NCBI GenBank assembly: GCA_928212115.1
Contig: CAKMRJ010000001.1
Coordinates: 361,506,289-361,570,288, forward strand
Source of the DNA: Lactuca virosa
Taxonomy: Eukaryota; Streptophyta; Magnoliopsida; Asterales; Asteraceae
Direction of reading: 5' to 3'
DNA length: 64,000 nucleotides
Shown here: positions 1 through 11,780 of the stretch, in pieces
How the letters are laid out: each line of letters begins with the position of its first letter
Numbering within the stretch: position 1 is the first letter of the stretch
The notes under the pieces: generated by a model
What the model was told of the DNA's origin: nothing
The model's database searches: none
The model's input: only the letters and a program-made list of their open reading frames with translations
Position numbers and translations under genes: made by a program

Positions 1-2330
1 ATCCTATACCCTAAGCATATGGGACACGATGCATAATGTCTTACATAAAGATATGATACTTTATCAATCTTCTGCCATAATATTTTATGTGTCACGTTCT
101 CACAATCCGAACTATGAAGAGGGATGCCGTAATCATAATCAAAATTTGAGAACACACTATGTATCCTTTGACTAAATTTATTAAAATTTCTCAATCTAAG
201 CTTTAGATTTTTGAAACGAAGATAATATTCTCTCCCCTTAATTATAGCAAAACAATTTTTCAACCCTTGCGACTTTGCAAAGTATAACCTCTTGTTTTCC
301 ATAATTAATATCGCTAACTTGCAATACTTACCATAAAATATGTCCCACGTTCCCACTATCATGATGATTATTTTCTTACCAGCATAACACTTATGCTCCC
401 ACTAGCTTTGACATGTATTCAGAAAACAACTGAACTTCCAGAGAACAATGGTTATTGAATTCCTTAAGTTCATATTTCTAATACTTGATGCTTTGATAAG
501 CCTTTATCTAAGCTTCTTAAACTCATACACCTTTGCCTTAGAAAGCTCATATGTATGTCTAGACAAATTCAGAACTTATGTTACTAAGTCCTAAATGTTC
601 AGACTAATTGCCAAATCTCACAATTCGAACTATGAAGAGGGATGCCGTAATCATAATCGAATTTGAGAATACAATTTTCACAATTGCTATCTTCTTAAAA
701 TCTCTCTTAGCGAAAGCATTTCCTCACAATCATTTTCATGAAGGAAGGAAACCTTATGTCACTTAGATTTTATGGTGTATGTGTTCCTATCCATGTGAAT
801 TTGCCAAAACGAAACGAAAGTTTGTGACAAATCCAAAAACATATGGACTGAACTTTCTCAATCTTGATTTCTTGCCTCATGGTAACACGAGTGCCCACCA
901 TGTCTTCCAAGTAGTTTAGCAACTCACCCTTACATATCAATGTACCTCCATTGATCAAGGTGCTTGCCTTTATGCATACAAATGAGAACTCATAGAACTC
1001 AGATGCATAATTAACTTAACTGGAATGGCGCAGAAAAAACAAAATTATTGGTCATCCACGATAGGTTACAAAACCTCAAGTCGTGTGCTAGTGATGACAA
1101 TTAGGTTTATTCTTGATTTATTCTTGAAACTTTTTCAAGACCATTAAGACTCCCACTGACTCCTTGACATATAAGGTTTCTCTTGTCAAGAAACATTTCT
1201 TGACAAACAAATATTCAAGAGTTAGTGTAGCTTTTTATCAAGCTTAACACTTCATACAATTAGTCTTAGTTGGTCTTTGACTTATCCAAGACATCACAAC
1301 TTACCAATTTCAAATGTGCAAGAATAAGAAAACTTTTCCAAATTCCACATTTGTCGAGTGTTATAAACCTACTTAAGACTTGTCACTCATGTCAGAATCT
1401 TGACTCTAAGACTTGATATTGGAAAGAAGTATGATTGACTTCTTGATTTAACCATTTCTACAATTCTCGATTCCTCTTCTTAGACATGCAATTTCACTAA
1501 GACTCACTTAGAGGATCAATTGAGACATGGTTCTTAATCATTAAGACCTATCATAAAACACAATAAAAGGTACTCTCCCTTCTTCTTAGAATAGAGAAAC
1601 TCTTATCTTTCTGCCTACTTGATTCTTCTTATTCGTTCTTCTATTGATTGAAACTCTTTTAATCAACTCAGAATCATACTTAATCTTATAAGTAATAACC
1701 ATATTTACTAAACTTCAGTAGTAAATCATGACGATATCTTTATCACTCTTGTGGTGGACTTGATCAACGCACAACCTAGTGTACTCGATCTCCTAGTCCT
1801 TCTCTTGACACTTTGTCAAAGAATTAGTTTAATTTCCAAATATGAAGTTTCTCATTCATCACGCAACCAAGTTGCATGACTCCAACTTTCTGTCCAACTA
1901 AAACTTGGGCGATGAGAATCTTCCCTTATTTGGCAATTTCTCGACATTTCCACAAATAACATAATAAAGAATCCATTATTGCTAACAATAGAAACAATCA
2001 AACATCAATTTTTCATACACACCATTGCAAGGATAAATAAATAAGAAAAAATCAAAATTTACTTTATTGCGGAAAAATTTGCCCTTACAATGCAATTCAA
2101 CTGAAAAACTATGCTATTTCATATTTCTTATCATTCTATCCTAACTCCAGAGTAGCAGCTCAAAAATCTGATCCTCGAGTCCATGCGATCGAAATCCATT
2201 TCTTTATGATCAAATTCATCACGGTTCTTCCTTAAGCTTCCTCTCCTTTCTTCGATCCTGCAAAAACATCAAAATGTAATCTTATCACATCATGTATTAA
2301 GAATCAAAGAATAACAACTTATAGAGTTAG
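1..2330 (-). other. Element A 3' noncoding region, no recognised coding content
   Basis: The region is AT-rich with no long frame and no RT, integrase or protease motif on either strand. A block of about 53 bp containing GAAGAGGGATGCCGTAATC, flanked by CACAAT(C/T)CGAACTAT and TTTGAGAA, occurs at about 101-155 and 619-673. It could be 3' noncoding sequence of a gag-only element or pol decayed beyond recognition. Confidence 0.5.
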
Positions 2331-2999
2331 TTAATAGATTTTACCTGAAGCAGAGCCATACGTCTTGACTCTCCCATCTCTTAGATCTCTCAGGTAAACA
2401 GGGCAACTTCGTCTCCAATGCCCCTTCTCTTGGCAGTAGAAGCAGATGGACTCTTTTGGAATGGCACAAGGAACTATCTCAGAATTTAGCTTTTCTGGAT
2501 TTCTAATGTCACCATTTTCAATGTCCATTGAAGTTTGGGAGTTTGATTTGCCAGACAAATTTGCTCGATCAGCACGCCAAATCATTTATGATTTAGCAGC
2601 TATAAGCAAATAGGTCAAATCAATGAGGGTCACATCATGGTCCATCATATAGTACTCTCTAACGAACTCACTATATGATTCAGGAAGTGACTTAAAAACC
2701 CAGTCAACAGCCAACATTTCTGAGATATCGACACCCGTCATTCTTAACCTATAAATGTGTGACTTCATCTCTAAGATGTGTGCACACACAGGTTTCCCAT
2801 CTTCGTGTTTACTTGCCAAAAAGGCTTGAGTGAGCTTGAACCTTTCAAGCCTTCGAACTTGTGGGTTAGGGAGAATAATTGGAGGAGGTGGAAGAAGTGA
2901 AGCATGACTCTCATTTCCTTGATCGTATCGTGGAACTTCATCTTCATTTGGAAAGCTTGTTCCAAGGGACTTGGGAAGACCACTGTAAGATTTAGACAT
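2331..2999 (-). pseudogene. gag: Copia-type Gag with CCHC zinc knuckle (element A), one in-frame stop
   Basis: Gag forms the cytoplasmic particle that packages element RNA. The frame runs from ATG at 2999 and meets TAA at 2586-2588, then continues in the same frame to 2331 (about 222 codons in total). The N-terminal part contains VRRLERFKLTQAFLASKHED and SLPESYSEFVREYYMM, which I recognise as copia gag (UBN2/Retrotran_gag type). The C-terminal part carries a CX2CX4HX4C knuckle (CFYCQEKGHWRRSC). The single TAA is the only evident lesion. No pol follows downstream in element orientation, so this Gag would have served only itself or a relative. Confidence 0.8.
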
Positions 3000-4634
3000 C
3001 TACAAAACGGGAGAAAATTCAAGTTAGTTGATAAGAATCCTTGATGTAACACCCAAATGAAACATCAAGGCTAGGATCCAACACAACATTCTACAACCTA
3101 GAAGAGGGATGCCGTAATCTAGTTGCAGAATATTTGAAGGTAGGTAAATGACGATTTACCAATTCCCACCATGAAAAACAAAAATGAAGTTTAAGTTTTA
3201 AACGAATTGAAACTCCTAGATCTTTTGAGATTCATTGAACTTTTCAATGGCATGTTAAATCTCGATAATGCCCTTCAAGTTTGCGACTGGGATGCCGAGG
3301 ATCACTAACAAGGTGTGAATAACCATACGAATCACGTGGTGCACCCAATTGCTACTATCACCTAATAAATGTGCCGGTTAGCCACACACGCTCCATTGAT
3401 ATATGATAAACATCGAGCCACCCTTCGCCACCAATGCCAAACCCAAATTAGTGTGCCGGTTAACCACACACGCTCCACTAACGTTTCGACAAGGATACAA
3501 AGTGTAATTCCATGGATTAGCATACAATTCCAGATTTTTCCTAAAGTAACTATGATTTGGGAATTTGTAAAAGCATTTAGTTACTTTGTACTTCATTATA
3601 CTTATAATGGAAGGTTTCGTCTTATCCTACCCGTTCGGCTAACGACCCTCCACTAGTCAAGAGTGCGGTGGGTAAGAGTGGATACCCATTCAATATCGCC
3701 ATTTTATAGGCAATTTCCTTAAACACCCCTTATAGACCAACTTCGTGAATGAGGCCTACTAACGGTAAGACCTGACTGTTTACTTACTATACATATATAT
3801 AATATTAGACTTTTAATGTTATATATAGTATAGGGTGTATTTACACTTTTAAAATACTAGGTGGTCTAGTTTAATAAATTATACTTTTAATTTTAATTAA
3901 ATGTAAACCAAAACTTTATGGGTTTATAAAATCTCCTTTAATTATACATCTTAATTAATAAATAAAACCATAAGGGTGCAATTTTGAACTTTTTTCAAAA
4001 ATACGAGGGTTTTAAGAATTTAACATTTCAAAATTAAAACTTTTAATTTAACTTATAAATTCCAAAAACTTAAGGAAAGTTTTTGAAACATTTCAAAACA
4101 TTAGAGTTTAGAGAATTTAAATATTTTCAAAAATTAAACTTTTAAATCAAAAATTTAAATTCCAAACTTGAGGGCAAGTTTTGAAACCTTTCAAAACATT
4201 AGAGTTTAACTATTTAAATTTCAAAAACAAAACATTTAAGTTTAAATTTAAACAATAAAACCTAAAGGGAAAAAATTGAAACTTTTTCACAAGATAATTC
4301 AAATCTAAATTACAAATAATCAAATTTTATCTAATAAAACAAAAGATTATCTAAATTTTTGACACAATATCTTTCTATTTTGGCAAGGATAATCACCCAA
4401 TATCAATAAAAATCGGATCTTATGAATTAAAAACGTTTATGGTAAGTATCCCAAGCCAAAACAGCAAGAAAATCGCCAAAAAACGCTGCTAGATCCATGG
4501 ACTCGCCGAGTCGGCCTGACTCGCCGAGTTCATCCACTGACTCGCCGAGTCGCAGATTCAGAGGGCAAAAAAACTTCGTTTTTCATGCAAAAATCAATCA
4601 AACAGCATCAAATTCACTAACAAACAATCCTAGT
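3000..4634 (-). other. Element A leader region with dyad and direct repeats
   Basis: There is no sustained reading frame. Three copies of ACTCGCCGAGT lie at 4501-4511, 4519-4529 and 4540-4550, about 90-145 bases downstream of the PBS. A direct repeat around GTGCCGGTTAGCCACACACG occurs near 3371 and again near 3451. The segment at 3780-4400 is very AT-rich. A copy of a GAAGAGGGATGCCGTAATC motif at 3101-3119 recurs further along the element. Confidence 0.6.
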
Positions 4635-4645
4635 CTCTGATACCA
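4635..4645 (-). promoter_or_regulatory. Primer binding site of element A
   Basis: The minus strand reads TGGTATCAGAG directly after the LTR end. This matches the 3' end complement of plant initiator tRNA-Met used by most copia and gypsy elements. Confidence 0.85.
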
Positions 4646-4646
4646 C

Positions 4647-5435
4647 TGATGGGTTTCGAGCAATACATCAATCCTATGGTGTACATGCAAACCCTAATAG
4701 CTTTGGATCTAGTTTTTCTAATGAACATGCAATTGATATCCAAAGCCATAAACCCTATATCTAATAAACTATAACTGAAATTAGGGTTTAGATCTTACAT
4801 TTGATTGTTATATAGCAATAACAATCAATCCTTAGCTTCAGAAAGCTTAGTGCCTCAAGTGCTGTACCTCTGATGGAGTCACAAACACCACTAAGCAACT
4901 TGGATGAAGAAGGAGGAGATAGGAGGCACCAAAATGGCTGGAAACCTTAAAGGAATACTTCACCACGTTTTTGGGGCCATAAGGGTTCCTTATATATGTT
5001 AGATATTAGGGTTTACAGCTAGGAAACCCTAATCTGACTGCTTAAGCCCTAAGCAGCCCATGGACCCCTTCTGGAACATGCCTTGGACGATTTCTAATGA
5101 GCTTCCCCATAGAATTCGTCCAACCTATTATTACAAGGTGATCCATAGCCCAATTATGTAATTATCTTATAATTACACAATAAGTCCCTTAAGTTTAATT
5201 AATCTCTTTTAGCCACAAAATTAATTCTTAATTAATTCTTGACTAATATCAATTAAACATTATGATTTCTCCTTTAATATATTATTCTTATAATATATTA
5301 ATAAATCATAATTAAACGTTTCTCTCCTTAATTCATCCTACATATTGCTATGTTGAAGGCAACCCAAGAGGACCATGCTCATAATCGGGTCATGTACGTA
5401 CCAAAATAGTTATGGACTTAGACACTAATCCAACA
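4647..5435 (-). repeat. Element A 5' LTR (789 bp)
   Basis: The right boundary ...TCCAACA and left boundary TGATGGG give TG...CA ends on the minus strand. A one-base spacer separates the LTR from the primer binding site. A TATA-like box (TATATAAGG on the minus strand) lies near 4990-4999. The partner LTR is outside the window, so the boundaries rest on the PBS and on the junction with element B. Confidence 0.75.
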
Positions 5436-6072
5436 TAAACAACCAAAGATTTCGAAAATTTCAAAAACTACTATTCCAAGGAAATTTTCAAATGAATCAA
5501 ATCCACCACAAATATTCTCTCAACGTCAACATTTTAAATCGACTGTTAATACATCTTATGCTCAATCTTTTCTAACGAAACCAAAAGTTGATTTCGTTCC
5601 TCAAAAGCCAAATTTTCCTAATCACACAAAGAAACAAAATTTGAAAATTTCACATGAAAAAGGGATAACTTCAAGGAAGAATATTGATCATTGTCTTGAA
5701 GGCAAAGGAAAAATGTATCAGTCGAGTACATTTTCAAAGGAGCAAATTCACGAAGCCTATGAGAAGTATGTGAATACTTCATCAAACGGAAGTTCATCTT
5801 CTAAGGCTTCGAACATATCAGTCAAAGCATGTAAAACAGTAGTGAAAGCAAAGAATGTACAATCACAAACTTAGAATACGAAGGGTAATGTCAGTAAACA
5901 TCCGAAACCATCAAAATCGTTTGTTTCGGTTTCTTTAAATGATGATGTGAACTTAATTCATAGTCTCAAAACCAAAGTCTGTGATTGGGTTAAAAGTTCT
6001 TCATTACATTCGAAATTGAAATCTAATTTCCAAGGACCCAAAAAGCCTTGGGTACCTAAATTTTTCCACTGA
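5436..6072 (+). pseudogene. gag: Element B Gag C-terminal fragment
   Basis: This is the truncated tail of a copia Gag cut at its 5' side by element A. One frame is followed from 5641, with a TAG at 5872-5874, and ends at TGA 6070-6072 after the segment GPKKPWVPK. Element C ends its gag with the closely similar PGPKKLWVPK, which supports the assignment. The sequence is Lys/Ser/Asn-rich as expected for a Gag tail. No zinc knuckle is visible, because it should lie upstream of the insertion. Protease follows in the same frame after the TGA, with TTGCAGGT immediately downstream of the stop. Confidence 0.7.
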
Positions 6073-7605
6073 TTGCAGGTACTATGTGATGAGCAATACG
6101 ATAATAAGTGGTATATTGATAGTGGTTGTTCTCGTCACATGACTGGGAAGAAGGAGAATTTACGAGATTTTCGAAGCTTAAAGAATGCTGGAGTTGTGAA
6201 ATTTGGTAACAATAAAAAATGCCAAGTCAAAGGATATGGGAAGATCACGAACGGACAATTCATAGTGAATCGTGTTGCTTATGTTGAAGGTCTTCAACAT
6301 AACTTGGTAAGTGTTTCACAACTTGTTGTGGGCACTGGCAATCAAGTTCTTTTCAACGAAGAGGGAAGCATCATTTCGAATGTCAACACTAAAGAAGTTT
6401 TTCTCAAATGAAAAAGGAAAGGTGACATGTTCACTTTGGACATCAATCCGATAGTAGGCAAAGCTGCTGTATGTCTTCTTTCGAAAGCTTCAACAGACAT
6501 AAGTTGGCTTTGGCATCGAAGACTTTCACATCTCAACTTTCGATACATCAACAAACTTGTTGTACAAGATCTGGTAAGAGGTTTACATGTACTTAAATTT
6601 GATAATGATTCTTTATGTGCATCTTGTGAAGTTGGTAAGCAACATAAACAAGGTCATCCGATTACGATAGATTCGAAAATTGTTGAACCACTGGAGCTCT
6701 TACATATTGATTTGTGAGGTCCATCGACAGTTTCCACAGTCAACAAGAAACGGTACATTTTAGTAATTGTTGATGACTTTTCAAGATTCACGTGGGTTTA
6801 TTTTCTCAGGCTTAAATCCGAAGTTGCACAAATCATGATTGACTCTATCAAAAAGATGGAAACAATGTTGAAGAAGACTGTACGAAAAATTAAGAGTGAT
6901 CATGGAACTGAATTTAAGAACAATGTTCTTGATTCATTTATGGTGGACAAAGGAATTTCGCATAATTTTTCGTCTCCATACACACCACAAAAAAATGGTG
7001 TAGTTGAACGAAGAAATAGATCTCTATGCGAAGCAGCAAGGACTATGCTGGAATATACGAATCTTCCACAATATCTTTGGGCTGAAGCAGTATCCACCAC
7101 ATGTTTTACTCAAAACAGATCTTTCATCCATCGGCGTTTTAACATCACTCCATACGAAATTCTCAACAATCGAAAACCTAATGTGAAATTTTTCCATGTT
7201 TTCGGATGCAGGTGTTTTATTATGAATCTCAAGGATAATCCTACGAAATTTCAAGCAAAAGCAGATGAAGGGATTTTCTTGGGATATTCGCATAATTCAG
7301 TCGCATATCGTGTGTTGAACAAAAGGACACGAAAAGTGGAAGAAACTTTTAATCTTACATTTGATGATTACTATATTAAACAAACTGAAACGCATTTTGA
7401 AAATCATCCTATTCTAAAAGAAATGCAAGATGAATCTGAACCTTCACAAACGTTGGATATTGATTATGATTTAATTTTTGGTATTTCAGATCATGTTGTT
7501 GATGCTGAAATTAATGCCAATGATAATGATCTCCCTGAATTAACAAAGCTTACTGATGATTCAACATCAACTTCTCAAGCGATAGGCGAAAGTATGCAAA
7601 AATAA
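6073..7605 (+). pseudogene. pol: Element B protease, GAG-pre-integrase and integrase
   Basis: One frame carries, in order: the aspartic protease motif WYIDSGCSRHMTG (D-S-G); the pre-integrase domain with WLWHRRLSHLNF and a downstream CASC pair (H-H-C-C zinc site); and the integrase core with its first Asp in LLHIDL, second Asp in KSDHGTEF and Glu in NGVVERRNR. The frame is broken by TGA at 6409-6411 and TGA at 6715-6717 just after the first catalytic Asp. It terminates at TAA 7603-7605, where the RT part continues in another frame. The domain order protease-integrase-RT-RNase H is diagnostic of Ty1/copia. The element cannot make full-length Pol without suppression. Confidence 0.9.
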
Positions 7606-7609
7606 TCCA

Positions 7610-9517
7610 GTGGAGGGGGAGCACTTGGATTCGAACACTCTTGTTGAGGGGGAGCATTCTTTCGAGGGGGAGAATGAGAGATTGGATGCTGATGTTGAGG
7701 GGGAGCATTTAGAAAATAATGAAAATAATAATGATTTTAATGATGTTTGTTCGATTGCAGGTTCAGAGAATGATGATTTATACGAAGATGCACCTTTGGA
7801 CTTTGATCCAGCTTATCCACCAATGGAAAAGTGGACAAGAGATCATCCGAAGGATCAAGTAATTGGGAATCCGCAAGAGGGTATTTTAACAAGAGCTCAA
7901 ATTCGTGCAAAGAATGAGGTATTGAATACTCATCAAGAATTTTGCATGTTCAATGTTTTCATCTCTAAAATTGAACCAAAGATAGTTAAGGTTGCAATGG
8001 AACACTCAGATTGGGTTGTTGTGATGCAATCTGAATTGTCTGAATTTGAACGAAACAAGGTTTGGAGATTAATTCCTAAACCTGAAAATGTTTCGATTGT
8101 CGGGTTAAAATGGATTTTCAAAAACAAAACTGACAAAGATGGAAATATCATTCGAAACAAAGCCATACTTGTTGTTAAAGGATATTCACAACAAGAAGGA
8201 ATCGACTATGAAGAAACTTTTGCCCCTGTCGCAAGACTCGAGGCTTGTCGTATATTTCTGGCTTATGCAGCTCACAAAGACTTTGATGTTTATCAAATGG
8301 ACGTGAAGTGTACATTTTTAAATGGAGAGCTTGAAGAAACAGTTTACGTGGAACAACCCCCAGGTTTTATTAACGAAGAACATCCTGATCATGTTTATAT
8401 TTTAGATAAGGCAGTTTATGGATTAAAACAAGCACCACGAGCATGGTATGCAACTCTTACTTCATTTTTGAAGCAATCTAAATTTAAGCAAGGATCTGTT
8501 GACCCCACATTAGTTCGAAAGAAAGTTGGGAATCATCTAATGCTTGTTCAAATTTATGTTGATGATATTATTTTGGGCTCAACTGACCCTGCCTTATCTA
8601 GAGAATTCGAAGATCTGATGAAAAGTAAGTTCGAAATGAGCATGATGGGAAAAATCAATAATTTTCTTGGACTGAATATTCATCAAAGCAGAGAAGGAAT
8701 TTTTATTAATCAAGAAAAATATACGAAGAATCTACTAGAGAAGTTTGGATTAACGAATAGCACAAAGTTACGAGTTCCTATGGCAACTGGCATAAAGTTG
8801 ACACCTTCGTTAGATAAACCTGCAGTTGACCTAACTCTTTACAGGAGCATGATTGGTTCATTACTTTATCTTACAGCTAGTAGACCTGATATCATGTTCT
8901 CTGTGTGTAATTGTGCTAGGTATCAGTCAAATCCACGAGAACCACATCTCACTGCTGTGAAGAATATCTTTCGTTATCTTAAGGGAACAATTTCGTTAGG
9001 AATGTGGTATCCTTCGAAAACTAGGTTCTTTGTTCAAGCTTATTCGGATGCAGACTTGGGTGGTTGTAATGTTGATAGAAAGAGCACAAGTGGCGGATGT
9101 CAATTGCTCGATGGCAAATTGGTGAGCTGGCAGTCGAAAAAACAAATGTGTGTATCAATTTCAACGGCTGAAGCAGAATATGTAGCTGCTGCTGCTTGCA
9201 CATCACAAATTATATGGATCCAAAGTCAATTGCGTGATTATGCAATTAATACGAAAAAGATTCCATTATATTGTGATTCTCAATGTGTAATAAGAATTTG
9301 TCATAATCCTGTGCAGCATTCGAAGACTAAACATATAGTTCTTCGTTATCATTTCATCAAGGATCACGTGGAGGATGAAAATATTGAAGTGCATTTCGTG
9401 AAAACAACTGATCAGTTAGCTGATATTTTCACGAAACCTTTAGATGAAAAATACTTTGTAAAAATTTTAGAAGGACTTGGAATGATCGATGGAAATTCTG
9501 TTCCATGCGAAAAATGA
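7610..9517 (+). CDS. pol: Element B reverse transcriptase and RNase H
   Basis: This is an open frame of 635 codons with no internal stop. Its first part repeats the peptide EGEH, encoded by four copies of a GAGGGGGAG tract (7613-7707). The copia RT domain follows, from WRLIPKPENVSIVGLKWIFK through the catalytic YVDDIILGS. RNase H contains DADLGGC, STAEAEYVAA and the terminal ADIFTKPL motif. It is the C-terminal half of a Pol that should continue from the integrase frame; a frameshift near 7605 separates them. The catalytic aspartates of RT look intact, making this the best-preserved enzyme frame in the window. The start is formal (GTG at 7610), because the protein would normally be cut from a polyprotein. 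Confidence 0.92.
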   Translation: MEGEHLDSNTLVEGEHSFEGENERLDADVEGEHLENNENNNDFNDVCSIAGSENDDLYEDAPLDFDPAYPPMEKWTRDHPKDQVIGNPQEGILTRAQIRAKNEVLNTHQEFCMFNVFISKIEPKIVKVAMEHSDWVVVMQSELSEFERNKVWRLIPKPENVSIVGLKWIFKNKTDKDGNIIRNKAILVVKGYSQQEGIDYEETFAPVARLEACRIFLAYAAHKDFDVYQMDVKCTFLNGELEETVYVEQPPGFINEEHPDHVYILDKAVYGLKQAPRAWYATLTSFLKQSKFKQGSVDPTLVRKKVGNHLMLVQIYVDDIILGSTDPALSREFEDLMKSKFEMSMMGKINNFLGLNIHQSREGIFINQEKYTKNLLEKFGLTNSTKLRVPMATGIKLTPSLDKPAVDLTLYRSMIGSLLYLTASRPDIMFSVCNCARYQSNPREPHLTAVKNIFRYLKGTISLGMWYPSKTRFFVQAYSDADLGGCNVDRKSTSGGCQLLDGKLVSWQSKKQMCVSISTAEAEYVAAAACTSQIIWIQSQLRDYAINTKKIPLYCDSQCVIRICHNPVQHSKTKHIVLRYHFIKDHVEDENIEVHFVKTTDQLADIFTKPLDEKYFVKILEGLGMIDGNSVPCEK

Positions 9518-11299
9518 GAATGATGGTTGACCAGGAATGATTCAGAGGCGCTGAATAAAATACAAAGCAATGTCATTCAGTGTTCAGAGGTTACTGTTCA
9601 TAGTCAACGCTTCGACCCCTTCGAATTCGTAAATTTGTCACTTTTCAGGGGTTGATAAAATTTCGTGTATTTGCAACAAAAACATTTAGTTTGTCATTTA
9701 ATTTTCTAAAAATCAAAAATCCAAAAAGATTTTCGTTTGTTTTGTCATTTAATTTTCGAAAAATTAAAAACATCAAAATGATTTTCTCTTTATTTCGTTC
9801 TTTATTTTCGAAAAATCAAAACAACAAAAATATTTTGTTTTTTATTTCTTTTTAGTACTTTGTTGCAAATATTCATGATGATACACAGTGGATAATGCTT
9901 GCGGTTCTAGGGTCAGGTAAATATATCATACGAATCTTTACATTTTTGAATATTTTGAACTAGTTAAGTTGTCCCTAGAAGCATGCTGCAGCATGTTGTC
10001 CAAAGCCTCCATTGACTCAATGTGTGTGTACGAAAGCCTTAATGCAATCTTTCATACAAAAATTTCTTCCCAATCAGGCTTGTATTCACATTAGTCTCCT
10101 GAGCTACCTGACTCTTCTCACAATGAGTTAAGAGTTTACTGTTTTGTCCAAATATAACAGAGGTACATTTCGTGTCTTACATCAATCTTTTTCATCCAAA
10201 AAGTTCTTACACGATCACACACGAAGACATATGTCCTAGATGTCTCTGATCAAACCAATCGAGACTTAGACATATCAAAAATTTGTGTTTATGATCTGAC
10301 ATCATGAGACCGTGATGAAAGTGAAACCCAATTTTCTAAACTTTTAAGGAATTGACGGGGAACTAGGTTCCAGATTTTCACGAATTATTTGTTTCAATAC
10401 CCAAATTCGAAACTCCAAATCATATTCATTTCATATGAGTGCTCTTGATCAAACATTCGAAACCCATGATGTTTGTTACCCAACAAGATACATCACAAAT
10501 TTTTCATGAATATGATTTCCGTGTGAGTTTCATTCGAAATCCAAAGTCACTTAAAATTTTTCAAAGCAAACTTGTCACTAACTACACTGGTCAAAGAAGT
10601 AATTTCTGTTACAATTTATCACCTTATGTTTAGGTTGATATGTAACGAAATGTTTATAACTACCCATGAAGCCTTATAAAAGAAGCCCTTTGATACTTCT
10701 CTACAAGTAATTGATTGTATTTCACGGGAACATACACACGCTGTTGATCATCTCTCTTGATGATTAACGAAGCAATCTTTGCCCGGGGTTTTATCTGTCT
10801 TCGTGTCAAATAGATATTTTGACATCACAGTATCCCAAATTTTTCTTATTATTGCTTCTCGTTTAAATTCTTTGGAACACTGCACTCACGAAATCCTTGA
10901 GGTTCTGAGTAATACCAACTCAGGCTGATGATTTCAAACTTCTGGCATATGATTTCGCTTTTCATCCCAAAAGTGAAAGAGCCTTACTTCCATCCGAAGG
11001 GTGCTAACGGTTACAATTCTCTTGGGGCAAACAATACAGGCTGTTTTTCAATGACGTATGGTATTCTGTCCGGGTTTCAAGGAGAAGTGACAGTTACTTT
11101 TTGACACATGGCTACTTTTACGGAGTAGTGGTATGACTTTCAAGGTGCAACGTCGGATTTCATTAAATGCACATTCCGCTTCAAATTCAAACTCCAGGGT
11201 TACGTATAAAAGGGGATTCAAGGGTTTATTATCAGTTTACGCGTTCAGAGGAAAAATTCCCAAATTCTATGTGATCTTCAAATCTTTCAAACCCTAACA
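9518..11299 (+). other. Element B noncoding block between pol and third ORF
   Basis: About 1.8 kb without a convincing gene. A degenerate AT-rich repeat of about 70 bp occurs near 9670-9850. A stretch at about 9955-10150 is recognisably conserved in element C (29530-29705). It includes CTAGTTAAG, TCCCTAGAAGCATGCTG, CCAAAGCCTCCAT and GAGCTACCTGACTCTTCTCA. A perfect 14-bp palindrome CATGCTGCAGCATG lies at 9982-9995. The distal end carries a TATA-like box (11204-11213) placed to serve the third ORF. Confidence 0.7.
11204..11213 (+). promoter_or_regulatory. Putative internal promoter (TATA box) of element B third ORF
   Basis: The sequence ACGTATAAAAGGGG centres a TATA box about 90 bases upstream of an ATG in the context AACAATGGCG, a near-ideal plant initiation context. 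Element C has the similar TGACGTATATATGGGG at about 28704-28719 and another TATA about 95 bases from its own AACAATGGCG start. Promoter function is inferred from spacing and conservation. Confidence 0.5.
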
Positions 11300-11780
11300 A
11301 TGGCGACTTCTGCTCATGTCGATACTGACCCTTCTCAAGCCACTGATGATGTGTCTTCATTACCGATTATGAAGATTCAAGGAACTAACTATCAAGTGGA
11401 GGCCGATGTTTCTCAATACCCTGAAGAGTTGAAGATGTTAATTGTTGCTTTGAAGAGTTCTGTTCTGTCAAAGGCAATGTTCAGTTCGTTTTCAGTTCCG
11501 ATGTCATGGCTTTCTCAAGCAGGATCAACAACTACATACTCCAAAGCTTTTGATGCCCTTACTTTCAATTTGGTGAATGACAAAAAGGTCAGATTGTCCA
11601 AGAAACTCTTTTGCCAAATTCTTGAAATTCCAAATTCACCACCGTATGTTGATGTCTCATTCCCTCAAATTGTACATATGTTCAATGAGATGGGTTATCA
11701 ACCTCAAGTATCCAAGATCAATGATTTCAAGAAATCTGGTCTTCGTAGTATCTGGAATTTTTTATTCGGTATTTTTCTGA
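11300..11780 (+). pseudogene. Element B third ORF, 5' part (interrupted by element D)
   Basis: The reading frame opens at ATG 11300 in a strong context and is cut after 160 codons by gypsy element D. The protein family is not one I can name. The segment with FNEMGY followed by FKKSGLRSIWN has a clear counterpart in element C (FYEMGY and FKKSCLPPQWN), so this is a conserved domain shared by two elements in opposite orientation. The frame matches across the duplicated TCTGA into 19942, so D hit coding sequence. The position after pol is where Sireviruses carry an envelope-like ORF. I see no signal peptide or transmembrane segment. Confidence 0.75.

Larger units (their letters stand above)
1..5435 (-). 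mobile_element. Element A: partial Ty1/copia-type LTR retrotransposon, gag-only as far as visible
   Basis: The element reads right to left. The 5' LTR (4647-5435) begins TGTTGGATTAG on the minus strand and ends CCCATCA. A tRNA-iMet-type primer binding site follows at 4635-4645, then a leader of about 1.6 kb and a copia-type gag (2331-2999). No protease, integrase or reverse transcriptase motif is recognisable in 1-2330, and the 3' LTR lies outside the window. The element interrupts the gag of element B at 5435/5436, so it is the younger of the two. The missing left end prevents a TSD check. It resembles non-autonomous gag-carrying (TR-GAG-like) elements, but decayed pol further left cannot be excluded. 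Confidence 0.75.

Noticed and set aside
7740..7762. A second TTGCAGGT splice-acceptor-like site in element B pol
   Set aside because: It lies within an open frame and I found no counterpart in element C, so chance is sufficient.
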